NCBI GenBank assembly: GCA_024636355.1
Contig: JAGXHH010000107.1
Coordinates: 1 to 11,500 of the forward strand
Source of the DNA: Desulfobacteraceae bacterium
GTDB lineage: Bacteria; Desulfobacterota; Desulfobacteria; Desulfobacterales; Desulfosalsimonadaceae
Length of the DNA: 11,500 nt
Direction: 5' to 3'
Below are positions 1-6,651 of this stretch, piece after piece. Position 1 is the stretch's first letter; the number at the start of each line of letters is the position of its first letter. Made by a program: the position numbers and the translations under genes. The notes beneath the pieces were generated by a model. It was not told where the DNA came from and made no database searches. It saw only the letters and a program-made list of their open reading frames with translations.

Positions 1-405
1 CCGGACCGCCTCGTCGATCATGCGGCGGGGCCCCGGGTTGATGGCCGGCTCACCGGGGGAGACCTCCAGGCCCGGTTTGGTCACTTTGCCCACACCCTCC
101 CCGCCGGTAATGACCACCTGCGCGGGGTCTTTGATCCGTTTTACCCGGGCACCGATTCGCGCCTTATTGGTCACGTCCGGATCATCGCCGGCATCCTTGA
201 TGACCGTGCATTCGGCATAATCGGCCTCGATGCGGCAGTCATGGATGGGAATCGACCAGGTTTCGCCATTCAGCAGCAAAACCGGAACCGCTTCCGGCAC
301 ATCCAGGCCGAGCAGGGCCATTACCGCCGTCTTAGCGGCAGCAGCGGCGGCGGTGCCGGTGGTGAAACCGGAGCGTAATTTTTTTCGTCTTGTGCGCTGT
401 TTCAT
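1..405 (-). CDS. cbiD: Cobalt-precorrin-5B C1-methyltransferase CbiD, N-terminal part
   Basis: CbiD acts in the anaerobic (early cobalt) cobalamin pathway in the cytoplasm, in C1 methylation of cobalt-precorrin-5B using S-adenosylmethionine. The 135 visible codons begin MKQRTRRKKLRSGFTTGTAA. The basic start followed by LRSGFTTGTAAAAAAKTA (residues 10-27) is the family hallmark, and ITGGEGVGKVTKPGL and NPGPRRMI further on also fit. The gene is cut by the left edge; the family is usually about 350-390 residues, so roughly a third is visible. The ATG at 405-403 is the only good start. No clear Shine-Dalgarno precedes it, because the leader is a heptameric repeat array; an in-frame TTG lies 7 codons upstream. 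It is the last visible gene of the minus-strand operon, 215 bases after the GATE-domain gene. Confidence 0.96.
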   Translation of the reverse strand, partial: MKQRTRRKKLRSGFTTGTAAAAAAKTAVMALLGLDVPEAVPVLLLNGETWSIPIHDCRIEADYAECTVIKDAGDDPDVTNKARIGARVKRIKDPAQVVITGGEGVGKVTKPGLEVSPGEPAINPGPRRMIDEAVR

Positions 406-413
406 TTGAATAA

Positions 414-448
414 GTTCAGGGTTCAAAGTTCAGAGTTCAAGGTTCAGG
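414..448. repeat. Heptameric tandem repeat GTTCARR upstream of cbiD
   Basis: Five 7-bp units in a row: GTTCAGG, GTTCAAA, GTTCAGA, GTTCAAG, GTTCAGG. Two degraded hexameric units follow to 460. On the coding strand of cbiD the array reads as repeated TTGAACT-like units ending 8 bases before the ATG, so it occupies the position of the ribosome binding site. A related array sits at 4412-4446 in front of cbiA. Confidence 0.9.
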
Positions 449-512
449 TCAAGGTCAAAACCAAGACTTCATCGCCAGGGGGACGGTTATCTGTCGCGAA
501 AAGCTGGTTTGT

Positions 513-599
513 ACATGAAGTCCATGAAGAGCATGAAGAAGGGCTTTATTATAAAAAATCCTTCATGGATCTTCATGTAAACTTCATGGATCTTCATGT
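513..599. repeat. CATGAAG inverted-repeat element in the cbiD leader
   Basis: The left arm has three CATGAAG units at a 9-bp period (514-538). The right arm is an 18-bp sequence CTTCATGGATCTTCATGT present twice, at 561-578 and 582-599, separated by AAA. The left arm ACATGAAGTCCATGAAG is complementary to the right arm except for one extra base, so a hairpin with an AT-rich loop can form. The flank GAAAAGCTGGTTTGT just left of it resembles GAAAAGCGTTTGGAT in the cbiA leader, so the two elements look homologous. With the heptamer array this fills nearly all of the 215-base gap. Confidence 0.85.
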
Positions 600-620
600 C
601 AGGGTCTTTGGGTTCTTGGT

Positions 621-1664
621 TCATGCCACGATATAATAAATCACCGCCACGGCCAGCAGGCTGGTAATGCGGAAAAGCTGTCCGAGCAGAAGGATCTGCA
701 GGCCCATTTTGGGTTGAAAGATCCCCATATAGCGCGGCAGTTGGTGACGGAGTGCGCGCACCGGAAAGGCGATCACGTTTCCGATGATCAGGGCGAGCAC
801 CGTCTGCTTGACCGTGATCACGCCCTGGTCGAGCAGGGCGCCGGCGGCGGCAAACCCGGACGTAAATTCAGCGACAAAGCTTAAGATGACCACGGACAGC
901 GCCTCGACCGGGACGAACCGGACAGTGAGCGTTTCCGACATCCAGTCGCGCATCAGGTTAAACAGTCCCAGCGCGTTGATGAAATAGACGGCCACGTAAA
1001 TCGGCACCACGTACACCAGGATGGTCGTGAACCGGGCGGGCATGCGTCGCCTGATGGCCGCCCATGCCCCCTCTTCTTTCCGACTGCGATTTTGTGATGC
1101 CGCAGCACCGCTTTTCCCTTCCGCAACCGGTTGGACGAAAAGACGTCCGTAGACCACGAATACGGCGGTACGCAGCACAACGGCGGCAAAGGTCAGGGCA
1201 AAGTAGAGCAGGCCGGCCACCCCGGTCAGCGGCACCACGATAAAAAAGGTCGTCGGCAGGTGCAGGAAATAGGCCGGCAGCTGGTTGATGAAATTGGTCA
1301 GGTAGACCTGCCGCCCTGAAATTTTTTTCTCCTGGTAGAAATCGACCAGCATGGCATTCGACGACACGCCGGAAAAAAACGCCGTGGAAAATGCCGCGCT
1401 GCAGTGCGGCCCTAAATTCGCATAGGAAAACAGGGGACGGGCGAGCGCCCCGATGCGCCGGGTCCATCCCCTGGCCTCGATGGCCTGGGCCACCACAAGG
1501 CCGAGTCCGATAAACAGTAAGAGACGCAGCAGCGGCTTCAGCAGCTTCGCCCACACGGTAGCAGCCGTCATCCCTTCGATCCAGACGAGGCCGGCTGACA
1601 GCATCAGGACCGACAGGCCGAGCGAAACCGCCAGGTTCCGGTATTTGGGGCTACTCTTTTTCAT
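621..1664 (-). CDS. Polytopic membrane protein with two GATE (nucleoside-recognition) half-domains
   Basis: A 347-residue inner-membrane protein whose sequence resembles the nucleoside-recognition/GATE family; its substrate is unknown. Hydrophobic segments lie near residues 9-28, 42-62, 88-106, 137-172, 212-232, 254-272, 286-303 and 321-345. A charged, likely cytoplasmic loop spans about 180-210. The two halves look related: FFSG (96-99) followed by NAMLVDF...ISGRQ matches FTSG (267-270) followed by AGALLDQ...ITVKQ, suggesting an internal duplication. The ATG at 1664 lies inside the end of cbiL (14-base overlap), so translation is probably coupled; the Shine-Dalgarno is weak. Its place between cbiL and cbiD, under a cobalamin riboswitch, suggests transport of cobalt, a corrin intermediate or another B12-related solute. 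That is inference from context only. Confidence 0.8.
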   Translation of the reverse strand: MKKSSPKYRNLAVSLGLSVLMLSAGLVWIEGMTAATVWAKLLKPLLRLLLFIGLGLVVAQAIEARGWTRRIGALARPLFSYANLGPHCSAAFSTAFFSGVSSNAMLVDFYQEKKISGRQVYLTNFINQLPAYFLHLPTTFFIVVPLTGVAGLLYFALTFAAVVLRTAVFVVYGRLFVQPVAEGKSGAAASQNRSRKEEGAWAAIRRRMPARFTTILVYVVPIYVAVYFINALGLFNLMRDWMSETLTVRFVPVEALSVVILSFVAEFTSGFAAAGALLDQGVITVKQTVLALIIGNVIAFPVRALRHQLPRYMGIFQPKMGLQILLLGQLFRITSLLAVAVIYYIVA

Positions 1665-2382
1665 GTCCGTTCCGGTGCTTTGCCATGATCAGGGTCCAAT
1701 AGTCGGGCGGCGCGGTCGCAAATTCGCCGATATCGGAGACGATCCGCTCTTCAGGCCTGCCGCAGCCGACCACCCCGATGCTGGTTTTTGTCCAGCCGCG
1801 TTCCTGGAGGGCATTTGTGATATCCGACACGTTCTTGTACGCTTTGAGGAACACCACGTTTTCAATACCTTTTCCCGATTCCCTGAACCGTTTGCCCCCT
1901 TCGACACCGGACATGAGCAGCAGGGATTCCTCCCCCTCGACGAGCGGCCGGTTGAGCCGGGCAGCCGCCGCCTGGTAAGACGTGATGCCGGGGACCGCCT
2001 GCATGTCGACCTCGGGGGCGATGCGCGCAACGTGCCGGGCCAGGTACCCCCAGGTCGAATAGGTAAGACAGTCGCCAAGGGTTAGAAACGCGATATTTTT
2101 CCCCGTTGACAGCGCTTCGGAAATAATGCGGGCATTTTCTTCCCAGGCACCCTCCAGCACGTCTTTATCCCGGCACATCGGAAATGCCAGCCGATGAACC
2201 GGCGTGCTTTCGGGGATGTGGGGGGCGGCAATCTGCACCGCAAGGCTGTGCTGGTTTTTGGTTGAACTGGCGGTATATACCACGTCCACCCGTTTGAGCA
2301 CCTCGACCGCCTTTAACGTGATCAAATCGGGATCACCGGGCCCCACGCCGATGCCGTACAATGTACCGAATAGTTTTTTCAT
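1651..2382 (-). CDS. cbiL: Cobalt-precorrin-2 (cobalt-factor II) C20-methyltransferase CbiL
   Basis: CbiL transfers a methyl group from S-adenosylmethionine to C20 of cobalt-precorrin-2/cobalt-factor II, an early step of corrin ring synthesis in the cytoplasm. The 243-residue protein has the tetrapyrrole methylase fold. The glycine-rich motif GIGVGPGDPDLITLKAVE is near residues 10-27, LTLGDCLTYST at 100-110, and VPGITSYQAAAA at 130-141. The TYSTW segment and the HRLAFPM region (63-69) favour C20 methylases over CbiF, CbiH or CbiE. Length is normal for the family. A GGAG lies 7 bases before the ATG. The start overlaps the cbiC stop by 4 bases (ATGA) and the end overlaps the next gene by 14, which indicates coupled translation. 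Confidence 0.93.
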   Translation of the reverse strand: MKKLFGTLYGIGVGPGDPDLITLKAVEVLKRVDVVYTASSTKNQHSLAVQIAAPHIPESTPVHRLAFPMCRDKDVLEGAWEENARIISEALSTGKNIAFLTLGDCLTYSTWGYLARHVARIAPEVDMQAVPGITSYQAAAARLNRPLVEGEESLLLMSGVEGGKRFRESGKGIENVVFLKAYKNVSDITNALQERGWTKTSIGVVGCGRPEERIVSDIGEFATAPPDYWTLIMAKHRNGHEKE

Positions 2383-3014
2383 ATTTTTCTCCGAGCAGAT
2401 GAGAGTTTCCCGGCCAGCAGCACCAGGGCGTTGACCACGGCGGCGGCGACATTGGAACCGCCCTTTCTCCCGATATTGGTGATATAGGGCACACCTGCAT
2501 CGAGCAGTTCGGCTTTGGACTCGGCCGCATTGACGAACCCGACCGGCAGTCCCACCACCAGCGCCGGCGCGGCCGTACCTTCACGAATGAGAGCGATAAG
2601 CCGCAAGAGGGCCGTGGGGGCGTTGCCCACCACGTAGATGCCGCCTGCCATGGCCTCGGCTTGCGCATCAACCGCGGCCAGAGCACGCGTGGTTCCGTTT
2701 TTTTTCGCAATTTCCGCAATGAAAGGATCGGCCATGTCACACCGGACTTCGCATCCGAATCCGGCCAGATCCATTTTGCGGATGCCCGCCCGGGCCATGT
2801 TCGTATCGGTTATTACCGGGCGCCCGGCCTGGATCGCCCCGATTCCCGCCGCAATGGCCCGCGGATGGATGCGCACGGATTCCAGGTAATCGAAATCCGC
2901 GCTGGTATGGATCATCCGGGCGACAACGGCCCACGCATCCGGGGCAAATCCGTGATCTCCCGCTTCTTTTTCGATAATGTCAAAACTCAATTTCTCAATG
3001 TCATCCGGCTTCAT
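2379..3014 (-). CDS. cbiC: Cobalt-precorrin-8 methylmutase CbiC
   Basis: CbiC moves the methyl group from C11 to C12 of cobalt-precorrin-8, giving cobyrinic acid. The 211-residue length is normal. Visible family features are RMIHTSADF with the probable catalytic histidine at residue 36, ITDTNMARAGI (68-78), YVVGNAPTALLRL (127-139), GLPVGFVNAAESK (155-167) and the C-terminal ITNIGRKGGSNVAAA (178-192). The start ATG at 3014 lies 6 bases after the cbiA stop, with AAGGA and AAAAGG purine runs just upstream. It ends in the 4-base overlap with cbiL. It acts just before CbiA, whose gene directly precedes it. Confidence 0.95.
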   Translation of the reverse strand: MKPDDIEKLSFDIIEKEAGDHGFAPDAWAVVARMIHTSADFDYLESVRIHPRAIAAGIGAIQAGRPVITDTNMARAGIRKMDLAGFGCEVRCDMADPFIAEIAKKNGTTRALAAVDAQAEAMAGGIYVVGNAPTALLRLIALIREGTAAPALVVGLPVGFVNAAESKAELLDAGVPYITNIGRKGGSNVAAAVVNALVLLAGKLSSARRKI

Positions 3015-3020
3015 GGCCTT

Positions 3021-4409
3021 TTATCCTTTTTCATTTTTATAGCGTCGGCAGGCGTCCGCAAAATATGCGCCGATTTCCGGACAACTCCTGAAGTGCAGGT
3101 GCACGTAGCTGCCGAGGGTGCTGTTTTTGAGCCATCCCGGACATCCCCTGTCGGCACCGCTTTTATCCGTTGCGCCGTAAACCGGTGCCGCATCTGATGA
3201 TTCGCCTGCAGATGCCCACTTCGAGTAATGAAACTCGTGGCCCCGCGCGATTGTTCCGGCCGGGCCGATCGGGGTGTCCGAAAGCAGTCGGATCTCCCGG
3301 TATCCTAAAGAGGCCAGGCGCGGCTGCATCCGGGTTTCAAACGAAAATACCCCCGCCATTTCATGGGACGCGCCCTCTTTTGTGATAAGATACCGGCACA
3401 AGTACATGAACCCGCCGCATTCACCGTACACCGGCATGCCGGAATCGCACAGATCCCGGATCGTTTCGCGCATGGAGACGTTTTCCGAAAGCTGGTCTGC
3501 AAACAGCTCCGGATAGCCGCCGCCAAGGTACAGCCCATGCAAACCGGCCGGCGGTTCCGGATCGTTTATCGGCGAAAAGAAAACGATTTCGCACCCGGCC
3601 TGCCGCAGCAGGTCCAGGTTGTCCTCGTAGTAAAAGCAGAAGGCATTGTCGCGGGCCACGCCGATGCGCACGTCAGGTGCCGGCAAATTCGCCGAAGCCG
3701 CCGTTTCAATCGGTACCCCGGGCAGGGAATCGAGAAGTGCGGTCACATCCATGTGGTTTTCCACCAGGTCGGCCAGCGCGTAAATATCAGGATCGGACAG
3801 CACGTGGTCGTCAGCGGTAAAAAGCCCGAGATGCCGATCCGGTATTTCAATTTCCGCATTTCTCGGAATACCGCCCAGAAGCGGCACATCGATTGACGTC
3901 ATCGCCTGGCGCAGGTAATCGATGTGCCGCTCGCCGGCCACATTGTTTGCCACCACCCCGACGGTTCGCAGGCCCGGATCGAATTCGGCAAACCCTTTGA
4001 CCAGGGCGGCAAAACTGCGGGCCATGCTTTTGGCGTCGACCACCAGGAGCACCGGCAGGCCGAGCCATTTGGCCATCTGGGCGGTCGACCCGGCATCGCT
4101 TGCCCCGTCGTATCCGTCATAGAGGCCCATGACCCCTTCGATCACGGCGATATCCGCCCCCTGGGCCGCCTTTGAAAAAATCTCCCGGTTTGCAGACGCA
4201 TCGAGCATCCACCCGTCCAGATTCCGGCTGGTGGTTCCGGTAATGCGCGCATGATGGCCCGGGTCGATGAAATCCGGCCCCACCTTGAATGGCGCCACAA
4301 CAAGGCCGCGTCGCTTCAAGGCGGCCAGCAGACCCAGCGTGACGGTCGTTTTTCCGCTTCCGCTCGCCGGTGCGGCGATGACCAGGCCGATGTGATGTTT
4401 AAGGTTCAT
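3021..4409 (-). CDS. cbiA: Cobyrinate a,c-diamide synthase CbiA
   Basis: CbiA uses glutamine and ATP to amidate the a and c side chains of cobyrinic acid. The chosen start gives 462 residues, normal for the family. The N-terminal ATPase domain has the P-loop AAPASGSGKTT (12-22), FKVGPDFIDPGHH (41-53) and VIEGVMGLYDG (about 89-99). The C-terminal class I glutamine amidotransferase domain has YLGGGYPELF (294-303), the nucleophile region YGECGGFMYL with Cys331, and SYVHLHFRS with the candidate catalytic histidines at 437 and 439. The open frame extends upstream to an ATG at 4508, but those 33 codons come from a repeat element, and conserved sequence starts right after the ATG at 4409. No Shine-Dalgarno is visible, because the start follows a heptamer array. 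The related CfbB acts on nickel-sirohydrochlorin; the cbi context favours CbiA. Confidence 0.95.
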   Translation of the reverse strand: MNLKHHIGLVIAAPASGSGKTTVTLGLLAALKRRGLVVAPFKVGPDFIDPGHHARITGTTSRNLDGWMLDASANREIFSKAAQGADIAVIEGVMGLYDGYDGASDAGSTAQMAKWLGLPVLLVVDAKSMARSFAALVKGFAEFDPGLRTVGVVANNVAGERHIDYLRQAMTSIDVPLLGGIPRNAEIEIPDRHLGLFTADDHVLSDPDIYALADLVENHMDVTALLDSLPGVPIETAASANLPAPDVRIGVARDNAFCFYYEDNLDLLRQAGCEIVFFSPINDPEPPAGLHGLYLGGGYPELFADQLSENVSMRETIRDLCDSGMPVYGECGGFMYLCRYLITKEGASHEMAGVFSFETRMQPRLASLGYREIRLLSDTPIGPAGTIARGHEFHYSKWASAGESSDAAPVYGATDKSGADRGCPGWLKNSTLGSYVHLHFRSCPEIGAYFADACRRYKNEKG

Positions 4410-4411
4410 GA

Positions 4412-4446
4412 GTTCAAAGTTCAAAGTTAAGAGATTAGAGATTAGG
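4412..4446. repeat. Heptameric tandem repeat upstream of cbiA
   Basis: Five 7-bp units: GTTCAAA, GTTCAAA, GTTAAGA, GATTAGA, GATTAGG. The array begins 2 bases outside the cbiA ATG (4409-4407), and the start codon itself sits in a unit-like GTTCATG at 4404-4410. It shares the unit length and consensus of the array at 414-448 and, like it, sits directly before a start codon. Confidence 0.88.
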
Positions 4447-4470
4447 CCTTTTTCTGAAAAGCGTTTGGAT

Positions 4471-4615
4471 ACATGAAGGCCATGAAGGTCATGAAGAAAG
4501 GCTTCCAAAAAAGTTAATTCGGTATCGCTATCGGTATCGCTATCGAGAAGTTTTCGATACCGATAGCGATTTCGATAGCGATACCGATACTAAGACATAA
4601 GTTCCTTTCTTCATG
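4471..4615. repeat. Nested inverted-repeat element in the btuF-cbiA gap
   Basis: Three CATGAAG units at a 9-bp period (4472-4496) are followed by a perfect 12-bp inverted repeat, CATGAAGAAAGG at 4490-4501 and its complement at 4604-4615. Inside lies a second palindrome built from GATACC and GATAGC hexamers. The 12-bp unit GGTATCGCTATC occurs twice (4521-4532 and 4533-4544), and 4520-4533 is complementary to 4573-4586. An alternative inner pairing is 4529-4539 with 4555-4565. The 248-base gap thus holds this element plus the heptamer array. The CATGAAG part resembles the element at 513-599. No promoter or clear terminator was seen here. Confidence 0.88.
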
Positions 4616-4657
4616 AAAACTCCATGCTGATATTCCGCCTCACCATTCAAAAACGTC

Positions 4658-5599
4658 TCACGGATTCAGAATCCGCTGATTTTCATCCTCATCAAACCGT
4701 TCCGGATAGAGGATCTCCCCTATTGTACAAATCCCTTCCAGCAGCCGCAGGGTGGGCCTGGAAACAATTTTTTCATCGATCAAATAGACCCCGCCTTCCC
4801 GGACCGCCTTGATAATATGGTATCCCGGTTCATTTATGATGCCGGGGACATCAATCCGGTTCATCACCCCCGCCTGGGCCAGGTAGACGTCGATCTCACC
4901 GGCACGTGACAGGATCCTCTCCTTGCTATAAGCAGCGATATTCGTTCCCCGGACCGGTGCGGCATCTTCGGCCACGTTTACTCCCCCGGCACAGGCCAGG
5001 GCAAACAGCGGCATGGCATCCGGGGAAAAGGTTTTGAACCGGTCGTGAATCGCCTCGAAGTAGACTCGCTTCTCAGGGGAAATGTCGGCCGCGATCTCCC
5101 GGGCCGCAGCAACGCCTTCGTTGAATCGGGCGGTCATTCGTTCTGCTGCAGCCTCGGTTCCGGTCAGGCGCCCGAGAATTTGCCAGTAAACCTTCATCTC
5201 CTCTATGTCGGCCGGCTGGAGCGACACCACGCAGATGCCGAACTGCTCCAGGCGTGCCATCAACGGTGCGTACCCCCGGTCGATCATCGGACGGACAATC
5301 ACGAGGTCTGGCCTTGCGGCCAGGAACCGTTCGGGGCCGTCGTGGGCTGAAAATTTGCGCTTTGCTTCCGCCCCCGCCAGGTCGTCATCGCCGCGCGCCA
5401 CGCCGACCAAGGCATCGGATGCCCCCAGTGCGAGAAGATTTTCCGTATGCGCGCCATAAAGGGAGATGATTCGTGAAAACGGTTTGTCTACCCGCACCTC
5501 CCGCCCGGCACAATCCCGAATGGCATTGTCCGGCAAAACCGCCATTTCAGCTGCCCAGGCGGGTGTGCTTGAAAACAGGACAGAGAAGATGATCGTCAT
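4658..5599 (-). CDS. btuF: Periplasmic corrinoid-binding protein of an ABC importer (BtuF-type)
   Basis: A periplasmic ligand-binding protein that would deliver a corrinoid (or another metal chelate) to the BtuC/BtuD pair encoded just upstream. From the ATG at 5599 it has 313 residues. The signal peptide ends in STPAWA before AEM. The N-terminal lobe has GREVRVDKPFSRIISLYGA (32-50) and ENLLALGASDALVGV (53-67), and the first half ends with ERFLAARPDLVIV (90-102), typical of the helical-backbone metal-binding-protein family. No lipobox cysteine is visible. The frame stays open upstream to 5881, but those 94 codons cross a palindromic repeat and precede a signal peptide, so they are unlikely to be translated. 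AAAAGG lies about 6 bases before the ATG. An in-frame ATT at 5614, preceded by AAGGGG, would give the better signal peptide MKRLLMTIIF. BtuF is the likely family; siderophore or heme binding cannot be excluded. Confidence 0.87.
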   Translation of the reverse strand: MTIIFSVLFSSTPAWAAEMAVLPDNAIRDCAGREVRVDKPFSRIISLYGAHTENLLALGASDALVGVARGDDDLAGAEAKRKFSAHDGPERFLAARPDLVIVRPMIDRGYAPLMARLEQFGICVVSLQPADIEEMKVYWQILGRLTGTEAAAERMTARFNEGVAAAREIAADISPEKRVYFEAIHDRFKTFSPDAMPLFALACAGGVNVAEDAAPVRGTNIAAYSKERILSRAGEIDVYLAQAGVMNRIDVPGIINEPGYHIIKAVREGGVYLIDEKIVSRPTLRLLEGICTIGEILYPERFDEDENQRILNP

Positions 5600-5694
5600 T
5601 AACAGCCTTTTAATTGATCCCCTTCGGAAGCTTTTGTCCCTGTAGATGAGAATCCCAAAGAACTTTAAATATGTTCTCTTTTTGTCGGCTGATA

Positions 5695-5801
5695 ACACCC
5701 CCCTGCGCACCTTTGTTGAAGCAGGCAAGCGATTCAAATCCCCCCTTGAGGGGGGAATAGCACCGTCTTGTCGCCACCACACCACTTTGGCAGGGGGGTG
5801 T
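5695..5801. repeat. 107-bp nested palindromic element between btuD and btuF
   Basis: The ends are a perfect 12-bp inverted repeat: ACACCCCCCTGC at 5695-5706 and its complement at 5790-5801. The centre is a hairpin CCCCCC-TTGA-GGGGGG at 5740-5755. Both share the same centre near 5748; the arms between are only weakly complementary. This looks like an inserted REP- or MITE-like element. It lies in the 278-base gap between the btuD stop and the btuF start, and its sequence is open in the btuF reading frame. Confidence 0.85.
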
Positions 5802-5877
5802 GCATGGTGGGGGAAAGTTTCATTTTTCAAAAACACCCCGCAACCAGGGCACAGCAGCTTTTGACGAATCAACATTA

Positions 5878-6651
5878 TCATTTTAAAAAAACCACTTGCG
5901 GCGCGCCAATCGCCGGCTCATAGGCGACCCGGGCATCCACATCGAAAATATTCCGCAAAACGGCTGCATCGAGCACCTCTTCTGTCGGCCCGCCTGCATA
6001 AATCTTGCCGGATTGCATGAAAACAAGCTCATCCGCATAACGTGCGGCCAGGTTGATGTCGTGCATGACGGCCACCACCGTGGCGCCATTCATCGTTACC
6101 CGGTCGGCGGCCAGATCGAGCAGGTGCAGGGCATGCTTGACATCGAGATTTGCGCACGGCTCATCGAGCAGGAGCACCGGGGTGTCCTGGGCAATGGCCC
6201 GGGCAAAGACCACCCGCTGCTTTTCACCCCCGGACAATTCGGGCAAGTAGCGCCCGGACAGATCCTGTGCCCCGCATGCCGCAAGGGCCGCTTCGACCCG
6301 ATCCCTGTCGGTTGACGAAGGGGCGGCAAACCGGGGCGTGTGCGGGTAGCGTCCCATCGAAACCACCTCCCGGACGGTGTACGGAAAATTCACCCGGTAT
6401 TCCTGCGGCACCAGGGCGATTTTCCGGGACAATGCCTTTTTCCCATATTCGGCCAGGGACCGGCCTGCGAAGAAAATGCTTCCCGCACCGGGCTGCCGAT
6501 GGCCGCACAACAGATCGAGCAGGGTGGTTTTACCGCAGCCGTTTGGCCCTATGATCGCGTAGAATTTCCCCGGCGCCAGCGACAGGGACAACCTGTCTAT
6601 CGCCCTGTGCGCACCGTAGGCATATACGACGTGTTCGAGTTCAAAAACCAT
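5878..6651 (-). CDS. btuD: ABC importer ATPase, BtuD/FecE-type
   Basis: The cytoplasmic ATPase of the import system, 257 residues. It shows Walker A GPNGCGKT (35-42), the Q-loop VPQE (81-84), the ABC signature LSGGEKQR (139-146), Walker B VLLLDEP (159-165) and the H-loop histidine in MHDIN (His197). YTVREVVSMGRYPH (91-104) is typical of ATPases serving cobalamin, heme and siderophore importers. The start overlaps the end of btuC by 11 bases, with a purine-rich GATGGGG region before the ATG. Its last bases overlap the ATG of the open frame leading into btuF. The cobalamin riboswitch and cbi neighbours favour corrinoid over iron-siderophore as the cargo. Confidence 0.93.
   Translation of the reverse strand: MVFELEHVVYAYGAHRAIDRLSLSLAPGKFYAIIGPNGCGKTTLLDLLCGHRQPGAGSIFFAGRSLAEYGKKALSRKIALVPQEYRVNFPYTVREVVSMGRYPHTPRFAAPSSTDRDRVEAALAACGAQDLSGRYLPELSGGEKQRVVFARAIAQDTPVLLLDEPCANLDVKHALHLLDLAADRVTMNGATVVAVMHDINLAARYADELVFMQSGKIYAGGPTEEVLDAAVLRNIFDVDARVAYEPAIGAPQVVFLK

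Noticed and set aside
406..636. Plus-strand open frame of 76 codons
   Set aside because: It lies entirely on the heptamer and CATGAAG repeats; its repetitive peptide is a by-product of the repeat periods.
958..1554. Minus-strand open frame of 198 codons in another frame
   Set aside because: It overlaps the GATE-domain gene and has an arginine/glycine-rich composition typical of out-of-frame GC-rich sequence.
3021..4409. CfbB (coenzyme F430 a,c-diamide synthase) instead of CbiA
   Set aside because: The gene sits between btuF and cbiC under a cobalamin riboswitch, and no F430 genes are present.
4410..4508. N-terminal extension of CbiA from the ATG at 4508
   Set aside because: The 33 extra codons are translated repeat sequence, and the conserved family sequence begins just after the ATG at 4409.
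5600..5881. 94-residue N-terminal domain on BtuF, including a CPGC motif that could suggest metal binding
   Set aside because: It precedes a secretion signal and its sequence is largely the palindromic repeat; the CPGC pair is isolated and has no domain around it.
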